Source: Photorhabdus caribbeanensis (GTDB lineage: Bacteria; Pseudomonadota; Gammaproteobacteria; Enterobacterales; Enterobacteriaceae). Taken from it: a stretch of DNA of 64,000 nucleotides. Below the pieces are notes generated by a model. It was not told the origin of the DNA and did no database searches. It saw nothing but the letters and a program-made list of their open reading frames with translations. Position numbers and translations under genes: made by a program. The stretch is taken from the NCBI RefSeq assembly GCF_018448885.1, contig NZ_RCWB01000012.1:1-64000 (forward strand), written 5' to 3'. The first letter of the stretch is position 1; every line of letters begins with the position of its first letter. Below are positions 50,413 through 59,884 of this stretch, in pieces.

Positions 50413-51312
50413 ATGTCTAGCGGGAGATTTGAATTTACAGGTAGCATTGTTGCGCTGGTGACACCAATGGATGCGAATGGTCAGGTTGATAAGGCCAGTT
50501 TGAAAAAGTTAATCGATTACCATGTTGCTAGTGGGACATCAGCGATAGTCTCGGTAGGGACAACCGGAGAATCTGCTACATTGAGTCATGATGAGCACGG
50601 TGATGTTGTTTTGACAACTGTAGAATTGGCTGATGGGCGTATTCCGGTTATTGCCGGAACAGGTGCAAATGCGACTGCTGAGGCAATATCCCTAACGAAA
50701 CGTTTTGAAAACAGCGGCGTTGTTGGTTGCCTAACGGTAACGCCTTATTATAATAAGCCGTCGCAAGAAGGTTTATATCAGCATTTTAAAACGATTGCTG
50801 AAAATACGGATTTACCACAAATTCTGTATAATGTGCCTTCTCGTACCGGGTGTGATCTGTTGCCGTCAACTGTAGCGCGTTTGGCGAAGATTAAAAATAT
50901 TGTCGCAATTAAAGAAGCTACAGGGAACTTAAATCGTGTTAGCCAAATCCAAGAATTGGTTAATGATGATAGTTTCATCTTATTGAGCGGTGATGATGCA
51001 AGTGGGTTGGATTTTATCCAGCTTGGCGGCAAAGGGGTTATTTCTGTTACTGCAAACATTGCAGCGCCTGATGTTGCTAAGTTTTGTGAATTGGCATTAA
51101 ACGGCCAGTTTGCAGAGGCACGTAAGGTAAATAATCGCTTGATGGATTTACATCGTCAGCTATTTGTTGAACCTAACCCGATTCCAGTTAAATGGGGATG
51201 TTACAAATTGGGTTTGATTGCTGATGACACCGTGCGTCTGCCGATGACGCCATTGACAGATGCAGGCAAAGTCTCAGTTGAAAAAGCCTTGAAAACGGCC
51301 GGATTACTGTAA
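50413..51312 (+). CDS. dapA: 4-hydroxy-tetrahydrodipicolinate synthase DapA
   Basis: This TIM-barrel lyase of about 299 residues condenses pyruvate with aspartate semialdehyde in lysine and peptidoglycan synthesis. The catalytic triad region [28 protein letters not shown] and the Schiff-base lysine in [12 protein letters not shown] are intact. ATG at 50413 after AGGGGG gives a start only 6-7 residues longer than E. coli; the reading from 50365 is rejected. It is followed by bamC after 16 bases, forming an operon. Confidence 0.95.
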   Translation: MSSGRFEFTGSIVALVTPMDANGQVDKASLKKLIDYHVASGTSAIVSVGTTGESATLSHDEHGDVVLTTVELADGRIPVIAGTGANATAEAISLTKRFENSGVVGCLTVTPYYNKPSQEGLYQHFKTIAENTDLPQILYNVPSRTGCDLLPSTVARLAKIKNIVAIKEATGNLNRVSQIQELVNDDSFILLSGDDASGLDFIQLGGKGVISVTANIAAPDVAKFCELALNGQFAEARKVNNRLMDLHRQLFVEPNPIPVKWGCYKLGLIADDTVRLPMTPLTDAGKVSVEKALKTAGLL

Positions 51313-51328
51313 AATTTAGGGAATTTTA

Positions 51329-52378
51329 ATGGCAATATTGTTGCAAAAATCGAAGGTGATAAAGGTTGCTGGCATGTCACTTGTCGTGTTACTGGCAGCC
51401 TGTTCTAGCGACCAGAGCTATAAGCGCCAAGTCAATGATGATGACACATATCTTGAAACACCTCCCCTGAAGGCGTTGAAAGTTCCTGCGGGTATGGCAT
51501 TGCCATTGCAGAATGGTGAATATGATATTCCAGCGATAGCCTCTAAAGGGCAGGTTGGGAAAGCGCTTGATATTCGCCCGCCATCTCAAACATTAGCCCT
51601 GTTGAGTGGTTCCCGTACTGAAAGCAGTGCAAAGAGCAGTAAGTTGTTACTTGAAAGCACTCCTGAGAATAGCCATCTGTGGTCACAGATTAACAATGTT
51701 CTGTTGAAAAAAAATTACCCAGTTAGTCAACGCGATGATGCTAGCCAGACATTGACAACTGATTGGATCGATTGGCCGCGTGCAGATGAAAATGTTTCAT
51801 ATCAGTCTCGTCATCGTATAAGTGTTGCGCGCCAGAGCTATCAGATTGAATTATCCGTTACTAACGAAGGGCTGAGACAAGGTGATCGACAGGTCACTGA
51901 TCCTATTGAAATTCAGCGTTATAACTCACTGATGCTCAATGAATTAATGGAAGGTGTAAACCAGCAGCGCGAACGCATTAGCGATGATGCTGTGGCGCGT
52001 AGTCAAGGTCCGTTGGATGTACAGAGTGGCGGTGATACTTCTGGATTACCTCAGATAATTGTTCGTGCGCCATATAATATTGTTTGGGATAGATTACCGG
52101 CAGCACTAGAAAAAGTAGGCATGAAAGTGGGTAGCCGCAGCCGTTCAACGGGGGCTATCACTGTGACTTATAAAAGCCTCAGTTCATCTAGTTGGAAATC
52201 AATGGGTGTTAGTGAACCATCCATTAGTGAAGGCGATTACAAATTACAGGTTGGTGATTTGAATAACCGGAGCAGCTTACAGTTTATTAGTGATAAAGGT
52301 AAACCATTGACCCAATCACAAAATGACGAATTAGTTGCCGCGTTGAAGGCCGCTTTCAGCCAGACCACAGGCTTATAA
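51329..52378 (+). CDS. bamC: Outer membrane assembly lipoprotein BamC
   Basis: This 349-residue lipoprotein has a signal peptide ending LVVLLAAC, which places the lipidated cysteine at about residue 25. An unstructured N-terminal part that contacts BamD follows, then two helix-grip domains. It is part of the BamABCDE complex that folds outer-membrane proteins. It lies between dapA and purC as in E. coli. Confidence 0.95.
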   Translation: MAILLQKSKVIKVAGMSLVVLLAACSSDQSYKRQVNDDDTYLETPPLKALKVPAGMALPLQNGEYDIPAIASKGQVGKALDIRPPSQTLALLSGSRTESSAKSSKLLLESTPENSHLWSQINNVLLKKNYPVSQRDDASQTLTTDWIDWPRADENVSYQSRHRISVARQSYQIELSVTNEGLRQGDRQVTDPIEIQRYNSLMLNELMEGVNQQRERISDDAVARSQGPLDVQSGGDTSGLPQIIVRAPYNIVWDRLPAALEKVGMKVGSRSRSTGAITVTYKSLSSSSWKSMGVSEPSISEGDYKLQVGDLNNRSSLQFISDKGKPLTQSQNDELVAALKAAFSQTTGL

Positions 52379-52414
52379 GCTGAATAAAGGGGTGAAAAGT
52401 CCCTCAGATTATCT

Positions 52415-52442
52415 AAAGCGCTGGCTGTTTAGTTAGCGCTTT
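52415..52442 (+). terminator. Terminator after bamC
   Basis: AAAGCGCT at 52415-52422 pairs perfectly with AGCGCTTT at 52435-52442, followed by GATTTTATT. It is placed 37 bases beyond the bamC stop. Confidence 0.7.
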
Positions 52443-52488
52443 GATTTTATTGTAAATTTATATAAAAACGAGTTTGAAATGCGATTAA

Positions 52489-52623
52489 GAAGAGCCTGGT
52501 GCAATTCTCACTGATGGTAATGGCAGGATAGGACGTCTCCTCTATGCGCTGACAGAACTGAGAGCGGGTCAATTCACCCCCCTTGCTGTCAAGACAGAAA
52601 ATGCTTTGCATGGAATCCATTGA
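52489..52623 (+). pseudogene. Remnant of a Fic-domain protein gene
   Basis: An open stretch between stops encodes EEPGAILTDGNGRIGRLLYA and a further 24 residues ending ALHGIH. DGNGRIGR is the core of the Fic motif (HPFxDGNGRxxR), including the residues that hold ATP phosphates, but the catalytic HPF is missing and no start codon or upstream domain remains. Intact Fic proteins transfer AMP or similar groups to targets. This is a 45-codon relic lying between bamC and purC. Confidence 0.65.
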
Positions 52624-52831
52624 AAAAAGGCTTACATATGTATGCAGGCCAGCTTATTGACTTGGCGTTGTGTTAAGAATATTCCCTTCATGTAATTTCT
52701 TCCTGGAAGATTAGGAAATTCAAATTAATGTCGCTTACCACCGCTGATTACCATACTGCTAGGGTACTCGCGATATTTTGGCTTTGTAACTGCTTAGAAA
52801 TGTAGAATCGATTAATTTTTTTATTAACTTT

Positions 52832-52863
52832 ACTTACCGGATGGCCTTTTAGGGTAAGTTTTT
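52832..52863 (+). terminator. Terminator-like hairpin upstream of purC
   Basis: ACTTACC at 52832-52838 pairs with GGTAAGT at 52853-52859, followed by five T residues. It may mark the end of the lost Fic gene. The remaining 190 bases before purC hold its promoter; no PurR operator was seen there. Confidence 0.5.
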
Positions 52864-53054
52864 CGAAGGTCATCAGCTTGCTTTGGAACTGATTAGGGAA
52901 GGGGGAAAGTTTTTTAGCATGATGTTTGGCTGTTTTTTAGGCTAACCAGATAACTATAGAAAAAATCAGCCCTTTGGACAGGATTTTATCGACAATCTGT
53001 TTTATTATTTATCTATGGTATTTATACAGTAGTAATATCTCTGGAGTATATAAG

Positions 53055-53768
53055 ATGCAAAAAAAAGCTGAGTTGTATCGTGGAAAGGCAAAAACGGTGT
53101 ACACCACGGATGATCCTGATTTGTTAGTGCTGGAGTTCCGTAATGATACATCAGCATTGGATGGCGAACGTATTGAACAGTTTGATCGTAAAGGGATGGT
53201 GAACAATAAATTTAACCATTTCATTATGAGTAAATTGGCAGAAGCAGGGATTCCGACGCAAATGGAACGCCTGTTATCGGACACTGAGGTATTAGTTAAA
53301 AAGCTGGATATGGTGCCGGTTGAATGTGTTATTCGCAATCGGGCTGCGGGTTCATTAGTTAGACGCCTTGGTGTTGAGGAAGGTTTGGTATTGAATCCAC
53401 CTCTGTTTGATCTGTTTCTGAAAAATGATGCTAAGCACGATCCAATGGTGAATGAATCTTATTGTGAAACTTTTGGTTGGGTTAGCAAAGAACATCTGGC
53501 TGAAATGAAAGAGTTGAGCTACAAGGCCAATGAAGTATTGAGCAAATTGTTTGATGACGCTGGTTTGATTTTGGTTGATTTCAAACTGGAATTTGGTTTG
53601 TTCAAAGGGCAGATAGTGCTGGGAGATGAATTCTCTCCTGATGGCAGCCGTTTGTGGGACAAAAAGACTTTGAACAAAATGGATAAAGATCGTTTCCGTC
53701 AAAGCCTTGGTGGCCTGATTGAAGCGTATGAAGAAGTAGCGCGCCGTATCGGTGTTATTTTGGACTAA
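53055..53768 (+). CDS. purC: Phosphoribosylaminoimidazole-succinocarboxamide synthase PurC
   Basis: This 237-residue SAICAR synthetase is exactly the E. coli length. It joins aspartate to CAIR using ATP. The start [16 protein letters not shown], the motif [15 protein letters not shown] and the metal-site region LVDFKLEFG then [13 protein letters not shown] are intact. ATG at 53055, after GGAGTA, is used; the longer reading from 52974 has no homology. It belongs to the purine regulon and stands alone here. Confidence 0.96.
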   Translation: MQKKAELYRGKAKTVYTTDDPDLLVLEFRNDTSALDGERIEQFDRKGMVNNKFNHFIMSKLAEAGIPTQMERLLSDTEVLVKKLDMVPVECVIRNRAAGSLVRRLGVEEGLVLNPPLFDLFLKNDAKHDPMVNESYCETFGWVSKEHLAEMKELSYKANEVLSKLFDDAGLILVDFKLEFGLFKGQIVLGDEFSPDGSRLWDKKTLNKMDKDRFRQSLGGLIEAYEEVARRIGVILD

Positions 53769-53770
53769 TT

Positions 53771-53786
53771 ACGCAAACGATTACCT
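53771..53786. promoter_or_regulatory. PurR-box-like sequence just downstream of purC
   Basis: ACGCAAACGATTACCT agrees with every fixed position of the PurR consensus ANGCAANCGNTTNCNT. It lies 2 bases after the purC stop and before its terminator, an unusual place for an operator. Confidence 0.4.
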
Positions 53787-53806
53787 GGGCCGAAAGGCCC
53801 TTTTTA
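53787..53806 (+). terminator. Rho-independent terminator of purC
   Basis: GGGCC-GAAA-GGCCC at 53787-53800 is a perfect stem with a stable GAAA tetraloop, followed by TTTTTA. Confidence 0.92.
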
Positions 53807-54343
53807 TTGGCCTCTTATGACCAAATCTCATCCGACTACTAAGTAGTTAATATGAATTAATCCAATTATAGAATAGACTAGCCCTTTGCAAGAGATAATT
53901 TGCTTAAACTTAGAACAATTTAAGGCATGTTAATATTGAATAGGAATTCATTTATATAATCGCTATATATTTTAAAATCACTATAATTCATTGTAATTAT
54001 TGGTATTATTTATTCCATCTACGATTCTTCGTTTGGAGTAAGTTACTTATTATTCATATTGGCGATATATTTTTCAATTAGTGCATTAAATAACCTAACA
54101 AAGGTATTGATATTGTAGGATAAGGTATCAATTTTATTTTTCGGCTATTTTCTTGTGATAGCGTTTATAAACATTTCAATCAGATCGTGATAAATGCGGG
54201 TATTTTGCGATAATTACATTTTGCTAAATGTGAACCAGATCTTGCTGTTGTGATCGATCTGTTATTAATAACCTTGATGTTGGCTGCATACACTGATGTT
54301 GCAAATAGCATCGCTAATTTTGATGAGGTGCCATAACCTAAAG
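53807..54343. other. AT-rich intergenic region before the ABC exporter genes
   Basis: About 540 bases with no recognisable gene or strong repeat. It must contain the promoter of the exporter operon and marks the left boundary of the NRPS-type island after the conserved purC. Confidence 0.4.
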
Positions 54344-54355
54344 ATGAAAAGCGTG

Positions 54356-56071
54356 ATGTCAAAGAATTTAACTGTATGGCGGATATTGCTACAGAGTGCC
54401 ATACCATTTAAGGGGACAGTTTTATGTGCGTTTTTGGCCTTAGCCGTTACATTATCGTGCGATCTAAGCGGTCCTTATATTATTAGGAATTACGTTGATA
54501 AGGCGACATCAGGGACGACTGTTGATCAACTTATCATGTTGGCAATCATTTATGTTTTTATTGCGTCGATTGGTGTTATCGGTAGTCTAGTAACCAGTTA
54601 CATGAGCACTAAGGCCGGTTGGGGTATTGCTGATACCATTAGATATAAGCTATTCCGCCATGTGATGACAGTTTTACCTGTATTGGAAATAGAACGACGA
54701 TCACAGGGGGAGTTGCTGGAAAATATCGAAGGTAATGCTGATATTATAGGAAAAACGATTTCTAAAGCAGGCTTCAAAGCCATTGCTAATTTAGCGCTGA
54801 CATTAGGAACATTGGTAATTATATTCAGCGTCATGCCTCAGGCAGGTATTGCCATATCAATCGTCGTCGTACTGGTGGCGTACGTATTGATTCAGTTAAC
54901 CAGACTTTCTGTCCGTCGTTGGCTAATTGCGCGAAATGAAAAAGCCCGCATCTTTGGTTTTGTTGGTGATTCATTACATGCAATGGATGATTTACAGCCA
55001 TTGTCGCAGGCGCATTGGCCAGCCATTGCATTTCGTAAGATGCTGTCAATGTTGCTCAAGTTTGAACGCAGTGCTTATATTGGCGGCAGGGTTTTTTGGC
55101 CAATTACCCAGATCTTCTTTGCACTCTGTTTCGGTATAGGTTTTGGTTTTGGGCTCCAGTTACTTGGTGTGGGCAGCTTAAGCATCGGTACATTAACGAT
55201 GGTTTATCTCTACGTTGATAAACTTCGGGAACCGGTGGAGGATATGTCATCAGAAATAGAGCTGATACAGAAATTATTTGCTGCTTTGTCACTTTCAGCA
55301 AAAATGTTAAATGAAGGTACCCCAGATAAATCATCGGATAATTTACTGCCCGATGGTCCTCTTTCTGTCCATTTCGATAATGTTGATTTCAGTTATAACG
55401 GAGAAGAAGCGCAGGTTTTGCATGGCGTTAATTTTTACGTCGCTCCGGGGAGTAAAATTGGCATTATTGGTAGAACGGGGGCGGGAAAAAGTACCATTCT
55501 TAATTTGATGTGTGGATTTGCGCGGCCCGACTCAGGAAGAGTGACCATTGGTAATGTCGATGTCTCAACGATTAAGCCTGAAGAGTTTGCAAAAAAGATT
55601 GCTGTCTTGAGTCAGCGTTCTCATCTGTTTTCCGCAACATTGCGGGAAAATTTAACGCTTTTCAGTAATGAAATATCTGATGATCAAATTTGGGAGGTTC
55701 TCCAGGAATTAGATGCGCTTGAATGGGTTAGGGCATTACCTGACGGTCTTGATACACAGGTTGGTACTAATGGTCTGATGCTATCAGCAGGAGAAATTCA
55801 AATGATAGCGGGCGCCAGAGTGATGTTGCAGCATTGCTCGTTAGTGATTATTGATGAAGGAACTTCTCAACTTGATCCCCGAACTGAAAAGAGTTGGCTG
55901 AAATTACTTGAAAAGTTAAGCCGCAATTGCACCGTAGTAATGGTTGCACATCGTCTTCACACGCTTTCGGTCGTTGATGAAATTATCATTATCGATGATG
56001 GGCGGATTCAACAGCGAATCCCTGAAACAGAAATCGCAATGTTAACGAGTAATCATGGGCTCATGGTATGA
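54356..56071 (+). CDS. ABC exporter half-transporter 1 (membrane domain plus ATPase)
   Basis: This half-transporter of about 571 residues has six membrane helices (first about 315 residues) fused to an ATPase. Walker A GRTGAGKST is at about 372-380, the signature is LSAGE at 476-480 instead of LSGGQ, Walker B is VIIDE with catalytic E501, and the H-loop is VAHRLHT. It overlaps the next half-transporter by 4 bases and would pair with it as a heterodimer, like siderophore- or peptide-linked exporters. The start is uncertain: ATG at 54344 and at 54356 are both possible and neither has a strong ribosome-binding site. Confidence 0.85.
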   Translation: MSKNLTVWRILLQSAIPFKGTVLCAFLALAVTLSCDLSGPYIIRNYVDKATSGTTVDQLIMLAIIYVFIASIGVIGSLVTSYMSTKAGWGIADTIRYKLFRHVMTVLPVLEIERRSQGELLENIEGNADIIGKTISKAGFKAIANLALTLGTLVIIFSVMPQAGIAISIVVVLVAYVLIQLTRLSVRRWLIARNEKARIFGFVGDSLHAMDDLQPLSQAHWPAIAFRKMLSMLLKFERSAYIGGRVFWPITQIFFALCFGIGFGFGLQLLGVGSLSIGTLTMVYLYVDKLREPVEDMSSEIELIQKLFAALSLSAKMLNEGTPDKSSDNLLPDGPLSVHFDNVDFSYNGEEAQVLHGVNFYVAPGSKIGIIGRTGAGKSTILNLMCGFARPDSGRVTIGNVDVSTIKPEEFAKKIAVLSQRSHLFSATLRENLTLFSNEISDDQIWEVLQELDALEWVRALPDGLDTQVGTNGLMLSAGEIQMIAGARVMLQHCSLVIIDEGTSQLDPRTEKSWLKLLEKLSRNCTVVMVAHRLHTLSVVDEIIIIDDGRIQQRIPETEIAMLTSNHGLMV

Positions 56072-57723
56072 CTATATCCAACGTATCAACTAAACTTAAA
56101 ATGTTACCGGCTTTGACTGAGCTGATAAAAAAGTTTGCTCCTCTCTATTTCATTACCATGTTTGTGTGGACACTGATGCATGGTTTTCCTCTGTTGATTG
56201 GTTATCAAATCAGCAAATTACTCGATAGAGCGATGAATGAGCCAACTAACCCTGTCGTCTGGTGGTTGCTTGCCTCTGCGATTGCGACTATGGTCTTGCG
56301 ATCGTTATTTCTATTCTTGGGATTAACCTTTGATTTTACGTTGATCTTCAAGGTCAGTGCTTATCTGAAAGAGCGGGTTTTGTGGGGAGTGAGCCATTGT
56401 TCCCATAATCAGAGACAGGCTTTTTCTCAAGGCGATATACTGAACCGTATTCGTGATGATAGTGATGAGATTGCGGAATTTCTGAGTTGGACCTCTGATT
56501 TTATTTACCGTGCATTACTTTTAATTATCGCATTAGTTGTGCTTATCAACACTGACATAATAACCACACTTGCTCTTATGCCTATGGTTGTGGGCCTCTG
56601 GGTCGGGGCGATACTTAAACGCAAGGTAGGGAATTTACAGAAGAGTAAACGTCAATCGCAAGGGGACATTGCCGGCAAGATTACTGATGTTTTAACGGGT
56701 ATACGCGATCTGCGCCTTGGCAACAAAATGGAGGGGCAGATTGAGCGGTTATCGCAGAAATTTGTCAATCGACGGGCTATTCAAGCCAAACATCAGGTAT
56801 TTACTGACCTTCTTTCTGGGCTGTTCAAAAATATTGTCATACTTGGGACGTCGGCTGTTTTACTGATAGTAAGTAAACGAATCGTCGATGGCAGTTTTAC
56901 TGTAGGGAATCTGGCATTATTTTTGACCTATATCGGCTGGATCAGTGAACAGATACTTTTCTTTGGCCGGTCAGTCGCCTATTACAAAAATGCTGATGTG
57001 TGTTATGGCCGAATCAGGCAGTTTCTGGCAAATAATAAAGTAGATAAAAAAGAAATCAAAGAACATGGACAAGATGAAATTCTGCATAAGCTAAGTGTTA
57101 ATCATTTAGCTTACTCAAAAACTCAGCCCCCTGTTTCGTTTGAGGCAACGACTAATCAGGTTATTGGCATTGTTGGTGATATTGGTTCGGGTAAAACCAC
57201 CTTTTTGCGTTACCTGATTGGCCTGGAGAAATCCAGTTCCGGCAGTGTACTGTGGAATAACCGAGAGGTTCTGGGCAATGAAAACTGGTGGCGGAATCCA
57301 CGTATCGGATATGCCAGACAGAAAGCGGGTTTTTTTGGTGGAACTGTAAGGCAAAACCTCGCATTGGGTGATAAAGATATCGATGATGATGTCATGATGC
57401 GGGCGCTGGAGGCAGTAGGTTTGATGCCCGGCTCATATGAATTGCCGGAAGGACTCGATACCGTTATTAATTCTGGCAATGCCGGACAATTATCTGGCGG
57501 CCAGCGTCAACGTTTGGCATTGGCCCGGATGTTATGTCGTCCCGCTGATGTTTATATTGTTGATAACTGCGATTCATCATTAGACACGGATACGGCCCGT
57601 CGTTTATGGACTGTTTTACCTGAGCATTGGCCAGGTTTGTGGATTGTTGTCTCGCATAATGCCGATCTTCTCGCTAAAGCGGATCATATTGTTACCGTTC
57701 AACAGCGGAGAGAAATAGCATAA
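56068..57723 (+). CDS. ABC exporter half-transporter 2 (membrane domain plus ATPase)
   Basis: This 551-residue half-transporter has six membrane helices followed by an ATPase with Walker A GDIGSGKTT, a normal signature LSGGQRQR at 475-482 and H-loop VVSHNAD. The Walker B reads VYIVDN, with Asn500 replacing the catalytic glutamate. With partner 1 it would form one full ATP site (partner-1 Walker motifs plus this LSGGQ) and one degenerate site. The substrate is unknown; the nearby carrier protein and NRPS gene suggest a peptide-type metabolite. Confidence 0.87.
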   Translation: MTISNVSTKLKMLPALTELIKKFAPLYFITMFVWTLMHGFPLLIGYQISKLLDRAMNEPTNPVVWWLLASAIATMVLRSLFLFLGLTFDFTLIFKVSAYLKERVLWGVSHCSHNQRQAFSQGDILNRIRDDSDEIAEFLSWTSDFIYRALLLIIALVVLINTDIITTLALMPMVVGLWVGAILKRKVGNLQKSKRQSQGDIAGKITDVLTGIRDLRLGNKMEGQIERLSQKFVNRRAIQAKHQVFTDLLSGLFKNIVILGTSAVLLIVSKRIVDGSFTVGNLALFLTYIGWISEQILFFGRSVAYYKNADVCYGRIRQFLANNKVDKKEIKEHGQDEILHKLSVNHLAYSKTQPPVSFEATTNQVIGIVGDIGSGKTTFLRYLIGLEKSSSGSVLWNNREVLGNENWWRNPRIGYARQKAGFFGGTVRQNLALGDKDIDDDVMMRALEAVGLMPGSYELPEGLDTVINSGNAGQLSGGQRQRLALARMLCRPADVYIVDNCDSSLDTDTARRLWTVLPEHWPGLWIVVSHNADLLAKADHIVTVQQRREIA

Positions 57724-57730
57724 TCCATTG

Positions 57731-57768
57731 GATATCCACTCCTGGCTAAGTTGGTAGGAGTGGGTATC
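57731..57768 (+). terminator. 13-bp hairpin after the ABC exporter operon
   Basis: GATATCCACTCCT at 57731-57743 pairs with AGGAGTGGGTATC at 57756-57768 (one wobble pair). It starts 8 bases past the exporter stop. T-tract is absent, but the position suits transcript termination. Confidence 0.65.
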
Positions 57769-57975
57769 GATAGTAAAGTGGTATATATTTTTTCCATATT
57801 TGGTGAGAAGGGATTATGAGTAAGTGAGCTATTTCTACTATTTCTACTATGAAACTTGAATCAGATCTGCATGATTACTTCATGGCTGTTACTGCGGTGA
57901 ATATGTGGGTATTTGCAATATGATTGAGTTGGCAGTTCACTTTGCTATATTGTAAATATGAAAAGAGAGGTTATT

Positions 57976-58176
57976 ATGGTAAAAACCGCTGATTATCCAC
58001 AAATGAAAAATTGTGCTTGGTATTTGGCTAAGGATATTGAGTTAACTGATCGTGATGCGCTTGCATTTTACGAACGCAATTGGAAATATATCGGAGAAGA
58101 TAAGCTTGAACCGAAAGAGTGTCAGCTGATTGAACGACTTATCCATGAGCAGGGGAATGGTTTTTTGAATGTCTAA
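57976..58176 (+). CDS. Small protein of an overlapping bicistron, upstream member (66 aa)
   Basis: ATG at 57976 follows AGAGAGG; an ATG at 57958 would add 6 residues. The sequence (MVKTADYPQMKNCAWYLAKD, then FYERNWKYIGEDKLEPKE, ending GNGFLNV) is a compact soluble protein. I do not know its biochemical function. Its stop overlaps the start of a second small gene by 8 bases, an arrangement common in toxin-antitoxin pairs. Confidence 0.65.
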   Translation: MVKTADYPQMKNCAWYLAKDIELTDRDALAFYERNWKYIGEDKLEPKECQLIERLIHEQGNGFLNV

Positions 58177-58324
58177 TTTTCGTCTTGAGCATCATAATCG
58201 AGATTTCCTTCAGGAAAAGGTTGATATCGTACGCCAATCTGTAAAAGAGGGTAATGGTGTTGAACATAGCGACGCAAAAGCGATTTTTGCGGCTCGAAGA
58301 GAACAGGTTAAGGCTCGTAAGTGA
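58169..58324 (+). CDS. Small protein of an overlapping bicistron, downstream member (51 aa)
   Basis: ATG at 58169 lies inside the end of the preceding gene (8-base overlap) and opens a 51-residue charged frame (MSNFRLEHHNRDFLQEKV, ending AIFAARREQVKARK). The C-terminal end, acidic then basic with AIFAARREQ, resembles tails of small antitoxins, but this is only a likeness. It is too short for normal gene lists; the tight overlap and codon pattern support it. Confidence 0.55.
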   Translation: MSNFRLEHHNRDFLQEKVDIVRQSVKEGNGVEHSDAKAIFAARREQVKARK

Positions 58325-58432
58325 ACGTGATTTGGATATCTCAGGCGCCATCGACTAGTTTATGAGAACTGTCTGGATTTTAGCTTTAGTGCATACATCA
58401 CGGTTGTGGCCGTAGGAAGTTGAGTAATTACA

Positions 58433-59608
58433 ATGCTTATTAAGAACTTAATTGCCACATTGGAAGGTGAAATACAGATATTAATAACCACATTGCTTAA
58501 TGAGCAATGGGAAGCAGCCAGGGAATTAATGAATGAATCATTGCGTATGGCTGCTGATGATTTAGCTTTAACTGTATTAGCAGACAGTTTGTGTAACTCA
58601 GATATCGATATTATTTATCACCAGCAAGGTGCTTGTCATCTGCGGCTAAATACTCTCAATGGAAAGTTCAATCTTTATATTGGGATTAAAGATCGGCAAA
58701 TTAATTCTCTCACGTTATCTCGATGCCCAATACCTGATGCGTATGCAAAACAGGGTATTTTTATCGAAAAAACGTTAAAGACGTTTGGCCTTAGAGATGT
58801 CCCGGATGGTTTGGTCTGTTTGCCATCACCACATAATGATGCCAAAGCACTTGTACTATTGCTTGCGGGTTCTGGTCCGCATTCGATGGATTATGATGTC
58901 GGGCCTAATCCATTGTTTCGTATGTTGGCACATGAATTAAGTCAATATGGAATTGCGAGTGTACGTTTTGACAAACGCTATTATCGTATCCGGCAGAGAA
59001 ATATGGACCCTGAGGTTGTCGATCTCAATACGGAAATTGTTGACGATGCTTGTAATATTCTGACTAGTTTAATGGGACATATTGAATTTCACGATGTGCC
59101 AGTATTTCTGGTTGGGCACAGTTTCGGCGGATATGTCAGCCCATTAATTGCAAAGAACTTACAGCAAAAATCGGGTTTAAATGTCACGGGCATTGCGATG
59201 TTGGCGGCGCCTTTCCGTAATTTACTCCGGGTGATTTTATCCCAATTACCCAATGGGAAAGAGCAAGATACGATATCTCTTGCGAGCTTTTTGTCAGTGC
59301 CGGATAGTTATCTCAAACAGATTGAGAATTATCATGCATTTGGCTGCTTAAACAGCTTGCCTGCAATGCCGTTATTTTTTGCTCAGGGCGATCAGGATTT
59401 CCAGATTTTGCATGATGTTGATTTCACGATGTGGAAAACTGCGCTGCAAAATAATAGGCAGGCAGAGTTTAAGCTCTACACTGGATTGAATCATATTTTA
59501 TTGCCCACAATGGGGTGCGATGGTGGAGAGGATTATCTGCAACCAGGTCAGATCCCGGCGCAGGTAATTGCAGATTTGGCCGCATGGATCATCCACCATT
59601 CGTCATGA
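58433..59608 (+). CDS. Alpha/beta hydrolase with N-terminal extension
   Basis: In this 391-residue protein, the first 120 residues are a helical plus beta domain like DUF3887-type extensions. The rest is an alpha/beta hydrolase with LLLAGSGPHSMDYDV, nucleophile Ser230 in VGHSFGGY, acid in AQGDQDFQ and His in GLNHILLP. No signal peptide is seen, so it is probably cytoplasmic. It could release or edit thioester intermediates made by the adjacent NRPS-type genes (inference), or be an independent esterase. It converges on the carrier-protein gene. Confidence 0.82.
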   Translation: MLIKNLIATLEGEIQILITTLLNEQWEAARELMNESLRMAADDLALTVLADSLCNSDIDIIYHQQGACHLRLNTLNGKFNLYIGIKDRQINSLTLSRCPIPDAYAKQGIFIEKTLKTFGLRDVPDGLVCLPSPHNDAKALVLLLAGSGPHSMDYDVGPNPLFRMLAHELSQYGIASVRFDKRYYRIRQRNMDPEVVDLNTEIVDDACNILTSLMGHIEFHDVPVFLVGHSFGGYVSPLIAKNLQQKSGLNVTGIAMLAAPFRNLLRVILSQLPNGKEQDTISLASFLSVPDSYLKQIENYHAFGCLNSLPAMPLFFAQGDQDFQILHDVDFTMWKTALQNNRQAEFKLYTGLNHILLPTMGCDGGEDYLQPGQIPAQVIADLAAWIIHHSS

Positions 59609-59619
59609 AATAGACAGCG

Positions 59620-59850
59620 CTATTCATCTTTTGCGAGCAGTTTGATCCAATCGTTGATTGTCGGCCAGCGGGCTAAATCTGCAAAGTTGATTGGATATCC
59701 CGCATCATTTAGCCGATCAACCAACATCAGCATTTTTACCGAATCGAAACCAATATCGAAAAGGTTTTCATCCTTCGGTATTGTCTCTGCTTCCGGGTGA
59801 AGCGCTTTGATTTCTCGATGTAAAATTTCATAGATAAGCTGATTTTTCAT
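59620..59850 (-). CDS. Stand-alone acyl/peptidyl carrier protein
   Basis: This 76-residue four-helix carrier protein has the phosphopantetheine site GFDSVKMLML, where serine receives the cofactor. The long form starting at 60024 is rejected because its N-terminal part is read from the permease gene. It is the last gene of the minus-strand run after the MacAB-like exporter. A separate carrier protein usually loads one acyl or aminoacyl unit for a condensation enzyme; the upstream C-domain gene is the obvious partner. No adenylation domain is visible in the window. Confidence 0.88.
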   Translation of the reverse strand: MKNQLIYEILHREIKALHPEAETIPKDENLFDIGFDSVKMLMLVDRLNDAGYPINFADLARWPTINDWIKLLAKDE

Positions 59851-59884
59851 TGTGTCTCCAAAAAGTTTTATGAAACGAAACAAG

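Noticed and set aside
57830-57850. Repeated TATTTCTAC as part of a larger array
   Set aside because: There are only two copies, which is likely chance in AT-rich DNA.
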